Origin: Basidiobolus heterosporus B8920 | Taxonomy: Eukaryota > Basidiobolomycota > Basidiobolomycetes > Basidiobolales > Basidiobolaceae | Reading direction: 5' to 3' | Length of the DNA stretch: 53,889 nt | NCBI GenBank assembly: GCA_000697455.1 | Contig: JNET01033765.1 | Coordinates: forward strand, 1 to 53,889 | Part shown: positions 25,805-39,551 of the stretch, piece by piece | How positions within the stretch are numbered: the stretch's first letter is position 1 | Layout of the letters: every line of letters starts with the position of its first letter | Notes under the pieces: model-generated | What the model was told of the DNA's origin: nothing | The model's database searches: none | The model's input: only the letters and a program-made list of their open reading frames with translations | Program-made: the position numbers and the translations under genes

Positions 25805-26286
25805 TTTTCTAAAAGTAGGTTGTTGGTGCGAGTAGAAGCAACGTCGACTAGGTAGAATAATATTTTTAGAGTTAAATTGATTTAGTGAAGGCGTAATTAA
25901 TCACTTGGAGATAGTATTCATGTTTATAAAATTGGTCAAGGACAAGGGGTGTTTCTTGGGGGGATCAGGATTAGGGTTGGCATGTTTAGATTAATCACGA
26001 TAATGGGAAGCATGAAATCCACACAGCTGAGTGAATGACATAGAGATCATTGATTGGATCGAAATGGTGAAGAGTGTCAAATCAGTATGATGTGGAATTT
26101 TATTAATATCATGATTACATATTTGTTGTATGATATTTGGTCTGAGTTTGGATTTGGCTTTGTTTTTTAAAAGGTGGAGTGCTGTCTATCTTCGGATCAA
26201 TTAACCTGACTCAATTTTACAACTTGTTTAAATATACAAAAGAACTAGCATCAAGCATACACACATAAGTGGTTATCGATTGCCTT
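25805..26286. other. Intergenic region (YIPF6 upstream / chitinase 3' flank)
   Basis: AT-rich, no coding or RNA feature seen. Confidence 0.5.
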
Positions 26287-27839
26287 CTAACTACAAGTTC
26301 CCACATAGCTCCAACATTGTTGCTTCCCTGTTCCCGGGGTGTTGCCCTGAGTCTTCCACTTGGCTTGCCACAACTGTCCGTTATACAGGGTCTTCTGTGC
26401 TCCACTATAACTTACTTCCGGACTCCAGAGGGAGACATCCGAGCACATGTCGGCTTCAGTTGAAGGGGCAAGCGTAAGCTGCTGAGAGCTTGAAGTTGAT
26501 TTAGTTTGGAGGATATCCTGAAGAGCATCTAACAGCTCATCATTGACATCGTTTGTTATATCCCAAAACATGACACCACGGAGTCCTTGTTGCTTGGTAT
26601 AGTCCACTTTGATCTTGAGCGATTGAGGATCATCATAAGAGATGTAAATTTTGTTATCAGAGCTAAATAGCCAAGGTGTTTGGGTAGTATTATCCCAGTA
26701 GCGGTTCCACCCAGAAACAGGTGTGGTTGGCCCACTGGTTAGGATCTGACTCCGAAGATACTTCCATGCCCAAAGCCCACCATAGGATGAATCCCCACGA
26801 CAGAAGGAGTTTGTTTCTAATGAGTCTGAGGGATCTCCTTTTGGAATATTGGTTTCCTTAGACACGTATTGATTGGAAGGATCAGTATTCATGTCAACCT
26901 TGGCCATCAAAGATCTACCATAGAATGGTAAACCCATGACCAGCTTATTCGCCGGCCATTTCGCGTCCAACCAAGCTTGCATTGCTTTGCGGAACGAAGC
27001 AGAATCACCTCCTCTGGTATCATAATCAAATGGTGCATTTGGACCAGTTGTACTTGACCAATCTCCATTAATGTCATATGCCATTACGTTGACAAAATCA
27101 AAGTACCGCGCATATGCTGAGACATCCGCAAGTGGGACTCCGTCGGGTCCGTCAAATGGCTGAACTCTGACTGCAGCGGTCAATAGCTTGTGCTCGTTAG
27201 GGAATTCCTTGTCGAGTGCACCACGAAGCTCCTTGAGTAACTGCAAGTAGTTGGCAGAGTCAGCTGCGTCATACATATTACACATACTCGCTGCCCTTCC
27301 AGGATATTCCCAGTCAATATCAATCCCATCCAAGTCCCAGCCATTTGGGATACCACCACTGGTTTTAGTGTTCTTGCGAACAAATACCATGGTGTTGTTG
27401 ATGAACTTCTGACGAAGGGCCGGATCACGAGCAACAAGCGAGAACGTCTGACTTCCGGTCCAACCGCCAATAGACATCTGTACCTTGACGCCTTTAGGCT
27501 TGGCCAGCTCTTTCAGCTTTAGAATAGCGTCTCCGTCGTAGTAAGGATCTATAAAAATGTTGGCTGGGTCGTTCTTCTTCGTCAAGACACCAAAGCCTAT
27601 GGGATAGGGGAATGAATGAATGAATGAGGATATCAGCAAACACAGATAAAGAGGACAAGTGACATACCATAGTTAATGTGGGTTAATTTATCGTAGTTAA
27701 GTTGGTTAGGTTGGACTTTTCCCCAAGGAACGTAATATCCGACTACAACTTTATCGTTTTTAGTCCTATTTGCACCAGCTACAATAGCCATGGCAAATAA
27801 GATGAAAATCAAAAGAAAGTCAGATTTCATTTCTTCCAA
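26287..27839 (-). CDS. Secreted GH18 chitinase with C-terminal CBM5/12, copy A
   Basis: Hydrolyses chitin beta-1,4 linkages; likely in cell-wall remodelling, nutrition or attack on other chitin. Two exons, 27839-27668 and 27596-26287, give 493 residues. A hydrophobic signal peptide (about residues 1-22, LLIFILFAMAIVAGA) precedes VVVGYYVPWG. The GH18 signatures are present: MSIGGWTGSQ and the catalytic DGIDIDWE with its proton-donor Glu, then NVMAYDINGDWS, MGLPFYGRS and GVMFWDITND. A short Ser/Gln linker leads to a CBM5/12 module of about 50 residues (WSPEVSYSGAQKTLYNGQLW, QAKWKTQGNTPG). Two ATGs are possible (27839 and 27830); both give a signal peptide. It is a close paralogue of the plus-strand gene at 28891 and shares its intron. 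Confidence 0.93.
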
Positions 27840-28890
27840 AGAGAAATATCACGACTACATTACACAGAACGGGATTGTGTTATATACCTCAGTTTCATGG
27901 GAAACTACAGTTTTTCTACACGCATGCAATTATGTTTAGAAAACTGTTTGAATTAACTTATGGAGTGCTGATTGTCATGCTGAACTAACGTTTGAATAGA
28001 TTTATGCCAGATGTTGTGCATATTTCTTAAACATCAATGTGTTTACTGTTGCAGGATAGTTCGAATAGAAGATAGATGTCGCCCGCTATACGATATCTTT
28101 ATGGTAAATGGAAGCAATTTGACTGGATTGCAAACTTGGTTAATACGAGCATAACCTAGATCGTAGCCTTCAGCGTAACCCTACGGGTTTCTGCTAGTAT
28201 TTCCAACGTAAATAGTTAAATTACTTTTGTTCTCTTCACGAGAATAGCCGTATAATCTATGCTATTGCTTCTTACAAAAATATTCAGATCTCGAAGCTGA
28301 TTAAGCCCTGGTAGTCTGAGACTATATATGTTGGCTAGAATAGAGCGTGATGTGATAAGCGCTCAATTACTATTTTAGGATAAAGTAAAATGTGATAGCA
28401 AAACTGGTGATCACTCGATATGGAGTATCAACCGCTCATCAGTTGGGATCTGCAGAGATGTGGTGGTCATGGCAGCCATTTATGTAATCTTCAGTACTCT
28501 TCGATCGAGCTAGAAGCAGGTTTATGGAGGCGGCTCTTATAATGAATGTACACGAACTAGTGTCCAAATGATATGTTTACCTGTTACCAACTAGCCCCCA
28601 GATTATTTGGTCAACATATATAGCTAATTAGTGAATCAAGATGAAATTTTCTTAACAGGATTGAGTGTGCTAATAAAGACTAATATGGGTTTTCTATCAT
28701 ACGTCCAAGTAAACTCAATGTCTTCAATTCTATTCATTTGCAGTACGGTTTTGTTGGAAGTGTAACGACAGCGTATCATTCCTCAGTTCCAACAGTACAA
28801 TGGACAAATACTGTTCGTAGTTTCAGTAGCTGCTATAAAAATGAGGCTCTATTTGAATTGCAAAAACAACAATCATCTAGCAGTTCTACA
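27840..28890. promoter_or_regulatory. Shared 1-kb intergenic region of the divergent chitinase pair
   Basis: Head-to-head starts lie 1051 bases apart, so both promoters must be here. TATATA-like stretches lie at about 28323 and 28615. I found no long inverted similarity between the halves, so the duplication appears to stop near the coding regions. Confidence 0.5.
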
Positions 28891-30551
28891 ATGAAAATTG
28901 CGCTTCTCCTCTCGGTTTTGACGTTGGCTCCAGCAATCCTAGCTGCTACCGACAAAGTCATTGTCGGATATTATGTTCCTTGGGGTAATGTTGAGCCCAA
29001 TCAGCTTAACTATGATAAAGTGACCCACATTAACTATGGTATGCCACTTGTCCTCTTTATCCGTGTTTGCTGATATCCTCATTCATTCATTCATTCTCCT
29101 ATCCCATAGGCTTTGGTGTCTTGACAAAGAAGAACGACCCAGCCAACATTTTTATAGATCCTTACTACGACGGAGACGCTATTCTAAAGCTGAAAGAGCT
29201 GGCCAAGCCTAAAGGCGTCAAGGTACAGATGTCTATTGGCGGTTGGACCGGAAGTCAGACGTTCTCGCTTGTTGCTCGTGATCCGGCCCTTCGTCAGAAG
29301 TTCATCAACAACACCATGGTATTTGTTCGCAAGAACACTAAAACCAGTGATGATGGTATCCCAAATGGTTGGGACTTGGATGGGATCGATATTGACTGGG
29401 AATATCCTGGAAGGGCAGCAGCAGTGTGTAATGTGTATGACGCGGCTGACTCTGCCAACTACTTGCAGTTACTCAAGGAGCTTCGTGGTGCACTTGACAA
29501 GGAATTCCCTAACGAGCACAAGCTATTGACCGCTGCAGTCAGAGTTCAACCATTTGATGGATCTAATGGAGTCCCACTTGCAGACGTTTCAGCATACGCT
29601 CAGTACTTTGATTTCATCAATGTCATGGCCTACGATATTATGGGTGATTGGTCAACCACCACCGGCCCTAATGCTCCATTGGATTATGACAAACAACGTG
29701 GCGACCCTTTTTCATTCCGTCAAGCCATGCAAGCTTGGTTGGATGCGAAATGGCCAGCGAACAAGCTGGTCATGGGTTTGCCATTCTATGGTAGATCTTT
29801 GACGGCCAAGGTTGACATGAATGCCGACCCCTCTAATCAATACGTAGCGAAAGAATCCGTAGTTCCAAAGGGGGATCCATCTGATTCAAATGATCCAAAT
29901 TTCTTCTGTAACGAGGGGTCAGTCTACGGTGGGCTTTGGGCCTGGAAGTATCTTCGAAGCCAGATCTTAACCAGTGGCCCAACCACACCTATCCCTGGAT
30001 GGAATCGCTACTGGGACAATACCACGCAAACTCCTTGGTTGTTCAGTGCCAGCAGTAAAACATACATCTCTTATGATGATCCTCAATCGCTCAAAATCAA
30101 GGTGGATTATACCAATCAACAGGGGCTCCGTGGTGTCATGTATTGGGATATGACAAATGATGCCAATGACGAGTTACTTAATGCTATTCAAGGTATCCAT
30201 CAACCAGGCTCTACAACTACTGCTACCAAACCTTCATCTACTCCCACTCCTACCTTAACCCAAACTTCCATCTCTACATCAAGCGCTACCTCAACCATCT
30301 CTAAGACTCAAAGCGTACCTTCAAGCCTCCCCACGTCTTCTGCGTCAGCAACCTCCACCAAACCATCAGCAACACCCACCTCTGGGACCGGCGTGTGCAC
30401 CGGAGTCTCTGCCTGGAGTTCCAGTGTAGCATATAATGGTGCTCAAAAAGTCACTTACAATGGTCATCTCTGGCAAGCCAAGTGGTGGTCTCAGAACGAT
30501 ACCCCAGGTAGCAATGGCCAGAACGTTTGGACCGATTTAGGAGCTTGTTAA
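28891..30551 (+). CDS. Secreted GH18 chitinase with Ser/Thr linker and CBM5/12, copy B
   Basis: Same enzyme class as the copy at 26287-27839. Exons 28891-29038 and 29110-30551 give 529 residues. The start is taken at the ATG giving MKIALLLSVLTLAPAILA, a clean signal peptide; an open frame extends upstream but carries no such signal. The catalytic motif DGIDIDWE, MSIGGWTGSQ and MGLPFYGRS are intact. Unlike copy A, a Ser/Thr/Pro-rich linker of about 60 residues (likely O-mannosylated) separates the catalytic domain from the CBM5/12 module (GVSAWSSSVAYNGAQKVTYN, then WQAKWWSQNDTPG). The mature catalytic domains of the two copies are nearly identical while the signal peptides differ strongly. Confidence 0.95.
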
Positions 30552-30888
30552 ATGAAGTGGAGCACACATAAAGTGATCAATTATGTGCGATGAGATTTTA
30601 ATTTAACCAAGTAATAAATTTATCGCTTAAACTGATTTCCTGTTCATCAGCCCAGTAATCAGCCCAGTAATCAGCCCAGATTACGTTGGTTGTACTTGAA
30701 TGCCTGGATAGCGATTATAGTACGATTTTACTACATGGTTTCACCATCTCTACAGGCATACCAATGGGATTTGCCGATGAGATCTTTAGACTGGTTTATT
30801 CCGTTATGGTTGCCACGACTATCGAACTGGGCATTAAATGCACATTGGCATTTATAGTTGATCATTTTCCTCTATAGTAGATCTAAGA
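30552..30888. other. Intergenic region with a short tandem repeat
   Basis: 3' flank of chitinase B and upstream flank of the PQQ gene. It contains three copies of a 12-mer at 30646-30681. A 63-codon open frame (30686-30877) has no family features; it could be an unrecognised upstream exon. Confidence 0.4.
30646..30681 (+). repeat. 3 x 12-bp tandem repeat
   Basis: The unit ATCAGCCCAGTA occurs twice exactly, with a third copy ending AT instead of TA. It lies about 95 bases after the chitinase B stop codon. Confidence 0.85.
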
Positions 30889-31662
30889 ATGGATTTTAGC
30901 ACTTTACTGCTTTGCGGAGCACAGGGAAACGTCTACGCCTTCGAAAAGCTCACTGGCAATTTAGTATGGAGGTCGCATGTATGTAGTTCTGAACTTTCGC
31001 TATCATTGTATTGCTGCCCGGCTCCTTCTGATTTAGTGATTTGCGGTGTAGAAGGGAAGGTTAGAGCTTTACGTTTAGGTGATGGGGAAGAAGTCTGGCG
31101 TAATCATGTCACCGATCTAGGCTATTATCATGTTAGTGTATTGGCAACTCCTTCTGTTTCTACGCATACTGTACTACCCTCCCCACCACCATACGAGCCA
31201 TTGACGTCGGAAGGGGCGTCAACAGAAAGATATACGAATACACAAAGCTTAGGTAATTCTTCGCCAACATATCCCAACAATCGTCACGAAAATATACAGC
31301 CTACTCTTGACCCAGGCTTGATATTTGTAGCATCATTATCAGACGTACGAGCCATTGAGAAAGAAACCACCTGTATACGGTGGAAGATATGCCTACCCAA
31401 CGTCCAAAATGGTATACCACTCTTACTACTAGATCATCAGAGTAGCCTTCTCTTTATGACCTGCAATAAGCAAGTATTCGCTCTGAAAGTCGACACTGGT
31501 GAAGAGGTCTGGAAGTGGAGGTTTCCAAATTGTAAGTCTAACTTCATTCCTATGGCATCTCCTTCATCAACACCCAACCCTGCCCTATTTACTAGCTTTC
31601 ACAACAATCCTAGTGTACAGTCCAAAACAAACAAATCGGCTTCTAGGAAACCCATGTTTTAA
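30889..31662 (+). CDS. PQQ-type beta-propeller protein
   Basis: 257 residues, apparently one exon. Blades of the PQQ/BamB type repeat the pattern 'LxVCGxxGxVxAxxxxTGxxxW': LLLCGAQGNVYAFEKLTGNLVW, then VICGVEGKVRALRLGDGEEVW, then LIFVASLSDVRAIEKETTCIRW, then LFMTCNKQVFALKVDTGEEVWKW (given here in part only). A low-complexity insert of about 60 residues splits the second and third blades. The closest architecture I know is the C-terminal propeller of the eukaryotic AASDH/Lys2-like protein, but no adenylation domain lies nearby. Only about four blades are visible, so the gene may be partial or have unrecognised upstream exons. Function unknown. Confidence 0.6.
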   Translation: MDFSTLLLCGAQGNVYAFEKLTGNLVWRSHVCSSELSLSLYCCPAPSDLVICGVEGKVRALRLGDGEEVWRNHVTDLGYYHVSVLATPSVSTHTVLPSPPPYEPLTSEGASTERYTNTQSLGNSSPTYPNNRHENIQPTLDPGLIFVASLSDVRAIEKETTCIRWKICLPNVQNGIPLLLLDHQSSLLFMTCNKQVFALKVDTGEEVWKWRFPNCKSNFIPMASPSSTPNPALFTSFHNNPSVQSKTNKSASRKPMF

Positions 31663-31921
31663 TTAATGTGTTAGTTGCTCTGTTAATTTCATATCTCATT
31701 TGATGCTTGGACATACGTCTTGATTTTTATGTTGTAATACACTAAAATATGACTAATGATTATGGCACTTCCTTGTAAGATTGCTTTATTTAAGAATCAG
31801 ACAAAGACCGACATTGTGGTATTGAATCTATGCAATTATGAGGAGGTAGTTATTCAGGGTACAAAGCGATTCAAAGTTCATAAACTATTTAACAACGTTG
31901 ATTTCCAATTTCCATTTGAAT

Positions 31922-34048
31922 TTAATCAACTTCTTCCATCTTGGAAGCTTCATCAACTTCATCAAGAGCAGGCATATCGGCAGGGGCATCTTCTTGGACA
32001 GGTTCTTCCTCATCAATGCTCAAACCCAATTTGATCATGCGGTGGATACGGCTAGCGAAACCGGAAGGATCGTCCAAGGAGAATCCGGAGGCAAGAAGAG
32101 AGGTTTCATACAACAAGTAGGTCAAGTCCTTGACGGTCTTGTCGTTTTGGTCAGCCTCGACTCTTTCCTTGAGGGACTTGACAATGGAGTGGTTGGGGTT
32201 CAACTCCATGGTCTTCTTGGAGGCCATGTAAGAGGACATAGAGGAGTCACGGAGGGCTTGAGCCTTCATGATACGCTCCATGTTAGCAGACCAACCGAAT
32301 TGGCCGGTAACCAAGACGCATGGGGAAGCGACGACACGGTTAGAGACGGTAACCTTCTCAACCTTGTCACCAAGGATTTCCTTGATTTGCTTGCACAAAG
32401 GCTCGTAAGCCTCCTTTTGCTCTTCCCATTGCTTCTTCTCTTCCTCATCTTCTTCAAGCTCAAGACCTTCCTTGGTAGCGCACATAAGCTTCTTACCATC
32501 GTATTCCTTGAGTTGTTGAACAGCGTATTCATCAATAGGATCAACCATGAACAAGACTTCGAAGCCCTTCTTCTTCAAAACTTCCAAGAAAGGAGAGTTC
32601 TCAACGGCTTGTCTAGATTCACCAGTGATGTAGTAGATGTTCTTTTGCTTCTCGGGCATGCGAGTAACGTAGTCCTTGAGGGAAGTAGCCTCATCACCAG
32701 ACTTGGTAGAGTGATAACGGAGCAAGTCAGCCAACTTTTGACGGTTTTGGGTGTCCTCGTGGATACCGAGCTTGATGTTCTTACCGAAAGCTTCATAGAA
32801 CTTGTTGAAGTTCTCCTTGTCTTCGGCGATTTCAGCGAACATCTCGAGGCACTTCTTGACAAGGTTCTTACGGATAACCTTAAGGATCTTGTTTTGTTGA
32901 AGGATTTCACGAGAAATGTTAAGAGGCAAATCTTCGGAATCAACGACACCCTTGATGAAGTTAAGCCATTCAGGAATCAAATCTTCACAGTCATCCATGA
33001 TGAACACACGACGGACGTAAAGCTTGATGTTGTTTCTCTTCTTCTTGGATTCGAAAAGATCGAAAGGAGCACGCTTGGGAACATAGAGAAGAGCACGGAA
33101 CTCAAGTTGACCTTCAACGGAGAAGTGCTTGACAGCCAAGTGATCTTCCCAGTCGTTGCTGAGAGCCTTGTAGAAAGCAGAGTATTCCTCAGCGGTGACA
33201 TCATCAGGGTTACGGGTCCAGAGAGGCTTGGTCTTGTTAAGCTCTTCAGTCTCCTTCTTAATTTCCTTGATCTTCTTGGTCTTCTTCTTATCCTTGTCTT
33301 CTTCCTCATCCTCAATCTCCTCGATCTTGGCGCTGTTCTCGTCCTTGTTCTCTTCTTCTTCCTTAACTTCTTCCTCGGCCTCATCATCAGGGACTTCGGT
33401 TTCAACTTCCTTCTCGACAACAAGTTGGATGGGATAACCGATGAATTCGGAATGCTTCTTGACGATATCCTTGATGGTCTTCTCCTCGAGGTATTCGAGT
33501 TGGTCCTCCTTCAAGAAGAGTCTCATTTCGGTACCACGGCCCAAAGGCTCGTTCTCGGTATCAAGAGTGATGGTGAAGGAACCACCAGCGGCAGATTCCC
33601 AGATGTATTGTTCGTCATCGTTGTGCTTGGTGATGACTTGAACCTTATCGGCAACAAGATAGGCAGAGTAGAAACCGACACCGAATTGACCAATCATGGA
33701 GACATCGGCACCAGCGGAGAGAGCCTCCATGAAAGCCTTAGTACCGGACTTGGCAATGGTACCGAGGTTGTTGACGAGGTCAGCCTTGGTCATACCAATA
33801 CCGGAATCGCGGATGGTGAGGATCTTGTTCTCCTTATCGGGGATGATACGAATGAAGAGGTCCTTGCAGGCATCGAGCTTGGAAGGATCGGTCAAAGATT
33901 CGTAACGGATCTTGTCAAGAGCATCAGAGGAGTTAGAGATCAACTCACGAAGGAAAATTTCCTTGTTGGAGTAGAAAGTGTTGATGATCAAGGACATCAA
34001 CTGGCTGATTTCAGCCTGGAAAGCGAAGGTTTCGGAGTTGTCAGACAT
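31922..34048 (-). CDS. HSP90: Heat shock protein 90, cytosolic chaperone
   Basis: ATP-dependent chaperone of kinases and receptors. Single exon of 708 residues, the usual length. The start is the [17 protein letters not shown] methionine; 20 extra upstream codons in frame are rejected because all relatives start here. The N domain has [34 protein letters not shown] and [15 protein letters not shown] (ATP lid and glycine motif). A very acidic/lysine-rich linker covers about residues 215-270. The middle domain has [18 protein letters not shown] and [14 protein letters not shown]. The protein ends in MEEVD, the TPR co-chaperone docking motif of cytosolic Hsp90. It is intronless while nearly all neighbours are intron-rich, as is common for stress genes that must be expressed when splicing is blocked. 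Codon use is strongly biased, leaving a 737-codon chance frame on the other strand. Confidence 0.98.
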   Translation of the reverse strand: MSDNSETFAFQAEISQLMSLIINTFYSNKEIFLRELISNSSDALDKIRYESLTDPSKLDACKDLFIRIIPDKENKILTIRDSGIGMTKADLVNNLGTIAKSGTKAFMEALSAGADVSMIGQFGVGFYSAYLVADKVQVITKHNDDEQYIWESAAGGSFTITLDTENEPLGRGTEMRLFLKEDQLEYLEEKTIKDIVKKHSEFIGYPIQLVVEKEVETEVPDDEAEEEVKEEEENKDENSAKIEEIEDEEEDKDKKKTKKIKEIKKETEELNKTKPLWTRNPDDVTAEEYSAFYKALSNDWEDHLAVKHFSVEGQLEFRALLYVPKRAPFDLFESKKKRNNIKLYVRRVFIMDDCEDLIPEWLNFIKGVVDSEDLPLNISREILQQNKILKVIRKNLVKKCLEMFAEIAEDKENFNKFYEAFGKNIKLGIHEDTQNRQKLADLLRYHSTKSGDEATSLKDYVTRMPEKQKNIYYITGESRQAVENSPFLEVLKKKGFEVLFMVDPIDEYAVQQLKEYDGKKLMCATKEGLELEEDEEEKKQWEEQKEAYEPLCKQIKEILGDKVEKVTVSNRVVASPCVLVTGQFGWSANMERIMKAQALRDSSMSSYMASKKTMELNPNHSIVKSLKERVEADQNDKTVKDLTYLLYETSLLASGFSLDDPSGFASRIHRMIKLGLSIDEEEPVQEDAPADMPALDEVDEASKMEEVD

Positions 34049-34170
34049 TATATTTTCCAGTTTAACTTGCTTTGTAAAAGGGAAAGTAAAGAGAAATGCG
34101 ACTTGCAATGATGGTCGTTCGGTAGCTTATAAAGGTTTTTACATTTCCTTGTTTTCCTCCTTGGATCCAT

Positions 34171-34212
34171 TCATTCCATGGAATCGAATAGAACAAAAAC
34201 ATTCTAGTATAT
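34171..34212. promoter_or_regulatory. Candidate heat-shock element cluster upstream of HSP90
   Basis: About 125-165 bases upstream of the HSP90 start lie several nGAAn/nTTCn pentamers: TTCCATGGAATCGAATAGAAC followed by TTCTAGTATATTC (positions only partly in the standard 2-base spacing; three GAA units are five bases apart). This resembles a step-type HSF site, but it is judged by eye and no perfect GAAnnTTCnnGAA is present. Confidence 0.3.
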
Positions 34213-34289
34213 TCATATTTCTTCGATCACTCTAACCATCATTACCTGATCTGAGCCATTATGCGTTTCTTTTTTCTAGCCTATGATTT

Positions 34290-34460
34290 TTATTTATCCT
34301 GATTTGTTTTGATTTCCTTGAATTTCCCCCATTTCCCTGGGAAGTGTACGATATTTCTCCACACCAATGGAAGCTTATAGAAAATCTCCTTGTCGGCTGT
34401 TAATTGGTTAATAATCTCTTCAACATTTCCAATCTTTTCGGCGTGGATGGTGAGTGTCAT
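34290..34460 (-). CDS. Small open frame of unknown function
   Basis: A 56-codon frame starting MTLTIHAEKIGNVEEIINQL and ending in a basic tail. It lies about 240 bases upstream of HSP90, same strand. Amino-acid use is ordinary (charged, few rare residues), but I recognise no family. It could be a real small protein, a last exon with unseen upstream exons, or chance. Confidence 0.25.
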   Translation of the reverse strand: MTLTIHAEKIGNVEEIINQLTADKEIFYKLPLVWRNIVHFPGKWGKFKEIKTNQDK

Positions 34461-34706
34461 TGGGTACGGATGCGCAGTAACTATCCGCACTAACGCTAGA
34501 AATTGCTAGAACTTGCGAGAATATCACGTATTCAATGAACATCATTGCACTCACGTGATTCGATAACCCTAACCCTAAATGAAAATATGATTGTAGAAGG
34601 CCGCATGTTTATTGAGAAATGGGTTACAGTTTGTAGTATACAGAGGATGAAAGTTAAGGATGAGGTCAAAAGTTATCAGAAGAGGCCGATTTTTCGTTGT
34701 AAATTC

Positions 34707-35125
34707 TCAATCTTTAAGCTCCAACAAAAAGACCAGTAAAAGCATATAGGCTGATATTGACAATATAGACGTGAGAATAACATATTTTCCACATGTTTTA
34801 AAGGGACTGCACTCGTCCATGGAACGGTGAAATGAACGACGTCTTAGTATACTGATCAATAAGAAACCAACACCCAAGGCAATGTAGACCATGCCAATTT
34901 TGTAGAATTCTCTAGAGAAAATTTTCAAAACAACAATGCCCGAAACAAAAGCCTTCAATGTTGAACGCCAATATGCTCCATCGAATGTACGCTCTCTCGC
35001 TAACATTGTGTGGGATCAGCATGAGAAGAACGTTAGGATATAGAATAAACTTGTTTACCTCTCACTTCTCTCAGCTTGTCATCATCAAGTCCATACAAAG
35101 CTTTAGGTAAATCAGTCATGACCAT
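34707..35125 (-). CDS. Small DUF202-type membrane protein
   Basis: Two exons, 35125-35059 and 34999-34707, joined in phase, give 119 residues. The junction creates LREVRARERTFDGAYWRSTL, which matches the start of DUF202 domains (usually ...N/ARERTFLAWLRTSL), also found in the VTC1 subunit of the polyphosphate polymerase. Three hydrophobic segments follow: LKAFVSGIVVLKIF, VYIALGVGFLLISIL and YVILTSILSISAYMLLLVFL. No SPX or VTC catalytic domain is present. Likely a small integral protein of an internal or plasma membrane; role unknown. Confidence 0.65.
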
Positions 35126-35417
35126 TTTTTTACAACAAATCTGCATTTATATTCAGAAACAGTAAAATTCGTTGACTGTTTCGATTCCGTATCTGGAAAG
35201 AAAAAGTAGCCTTAATAATTCTTATCAGATCTAAACAAAATCTTTTCATAAATCATGATTTGATTACTCGTTTTATTAAGCAGAATATTGCAGAATATAT
35301 ACACACCCACGCAGGAGTGAGGTACTGGTTGGTTGTCTTCATTTTGATGTTCTTTTTATTGGTAGTAATGCCAGAGCGGAAATGGTTCTATAATAGGGTA
35401 TAAGAGATATGTTGCTC

Positions 35418-37965
<2,548 letters not shown>

Positions 37966-39375
37966 ATGCCATCCAGATGTCGACCAACTATGCGTTCTAC
38001 TTTATCACATCATATGCTCTCTGGCCACCCTCCTTCCCCAATCAATGCGTCAGCCCTACCGGTGCTTGCGTTGACATCTAAAACAAACGGTGAATACTAC
38101 TGGATCTTCCCTCGGAGTCGAGATGCTGCAACTATCGCTGTTGATTGTATTGCTGTACAGGTAAGCTGATCCTGTTCAGCTCTAAATGATGGCCTCAATG
38201 ATAAAAATTCTAATTCCATTTAGTGCAATTCCATTTCACCACCTTCTTCCCCTAAACTATTTGACAAAGCCGGTAGGCATACTATAAAGAAATGGAGAGC
38301 CCATTCAGTTCCTACTATGGTGCCACGGAAGGTGCATAAAGTCGGTTTGGAGGTCAACAACACCCCAAAATCTATATACTCTTATTTAGGTGCCAATCAT
38401 TCATGCCCGACTGAAGTAGTAGGATATCATTCAGATCCTGAAGACCAGCTTAATTCCTTTCTGGCCTTATCGCACAATTATAGGCATGTTCATAGACGGA
38501 CTGTATCTTTACCAGCTGAACCCTCAAAAACTGACCTTTCGAGACCTCATCACAAAGCTTTTGAATTACCACCGCTTAAACTTATTGGTAATTTCTTCAG
38601 CGAGGAGCCCCTGATGACTGAAAGGTTAGCTGAGCAGGTTTGTACTTTTCTCAGTTGCTGGTTATTGTTGGTACTTAATGAACTAACAATACTGTACCAG
38701 ATCTCTCGTCATCTTCCACGTCGCTTACGCCTCAATCGTAGCTGGAGACTTTTATTCAGTTTAGAGCAGCATGGATGCACCATAAACACTCTATTCAAGA
38801 TGACCCAGAATAAGGGGCCCTCGGTTCTGGTGGTGCGTGATGCATGTGGCTCGGTTAGTTAATCAGTATGCAAACTCTGTTTGAGTTGAAACTAAAGTAA
38901 CTGTAACTGGCAGGTTTTTGGAGCATTTATTACCGAGCACTTCAAACCAAGTCCAACCTATTACGGGGGAGGGGAGTGGTAAATAAGAACAATTACCCTA
39001 CAGCCATCACAACGAAACAAAATTATTAATCTTCATGAACCACCAGTTTTTTGTGGAAATTAAGGGAGGATCACGGCAAGACACCCAGGATCAAGGTGTA
39101 CAATCGCACCGGAAATAACGAATATTTCATGCTTTCAGAAAACAGATTCATTGCTGTTGGTGGAGGGTAAAGTTCAGGGTTTCGTTGGCTTGAACTTCCA
39201 TTGAAATGTTCCTAACTCATTCCAATATATTAGCAACGGTACATTTGGTCTTTGGTTGGATAACAACTTGGATAGGGGATTTACCACCAGGTGCTCTACC
39301 TTTGATAACGAAATCCTAGCAACCTCATCAACGTTTGTTTGTGTGGAGCTAGAAATATGGTCCTGTAAAGATTGA
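37966..39375 (+). CDS. TLD-domain protein (OXR1-like), long paralogue
   Basis: TLD proteins of the OXR1 type bind and regulate the vacuolar H+-ATPase and protect from oxidative stress. Six exons (37966-38160, 38224-38637, 38701-38853, 38914-38978, 39047-39166, 39234-39375) give 362 residues. The first 200 residues are a Ser/Pro/His-rich unique region. The TLD domain then runs to the end: LPRRLRLNRSWRLLFSLEQH, SVLVVRDACGSVFGAFITEH, PTYYGGGECFLWK, NEYFMLSENRFIAVGGG, FGLWLDNNLDRG and CSTFDNEILA, closing with VELEIWSC. The final GLWLD and CVELEIW motifs are TLD hallmarks. Intron positions and phases in the TLD part equal those of the gene at 43023. Confidence 0.88.
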
Positions 39376-39551
39376 TCTATCTCCACTCCGCAGCATCATC
39401 CACTCTCTAACATCATCCAATCTCTAGCACCATCATGTACATCTTAAACTCCAACATAAATCTTTCTATCTTTTAATTACAATAAGCATCTAACCAAAAT
39501 CTGCTTACAATAGTTGATGTTCATGGCTATATTACAGGAGAGAGTGACTAG

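Noticed and set aside
31898-34111. 737-codon open frame on the plus strand across the whole HSP90 gene
   Set aside because: It is the exact antisense of a highly expressed, codon-biased gene; its Leu/Val/Asp-rich product is what reverse-complemented HSP90 codons give. HSP90 on the minus strand is certain.
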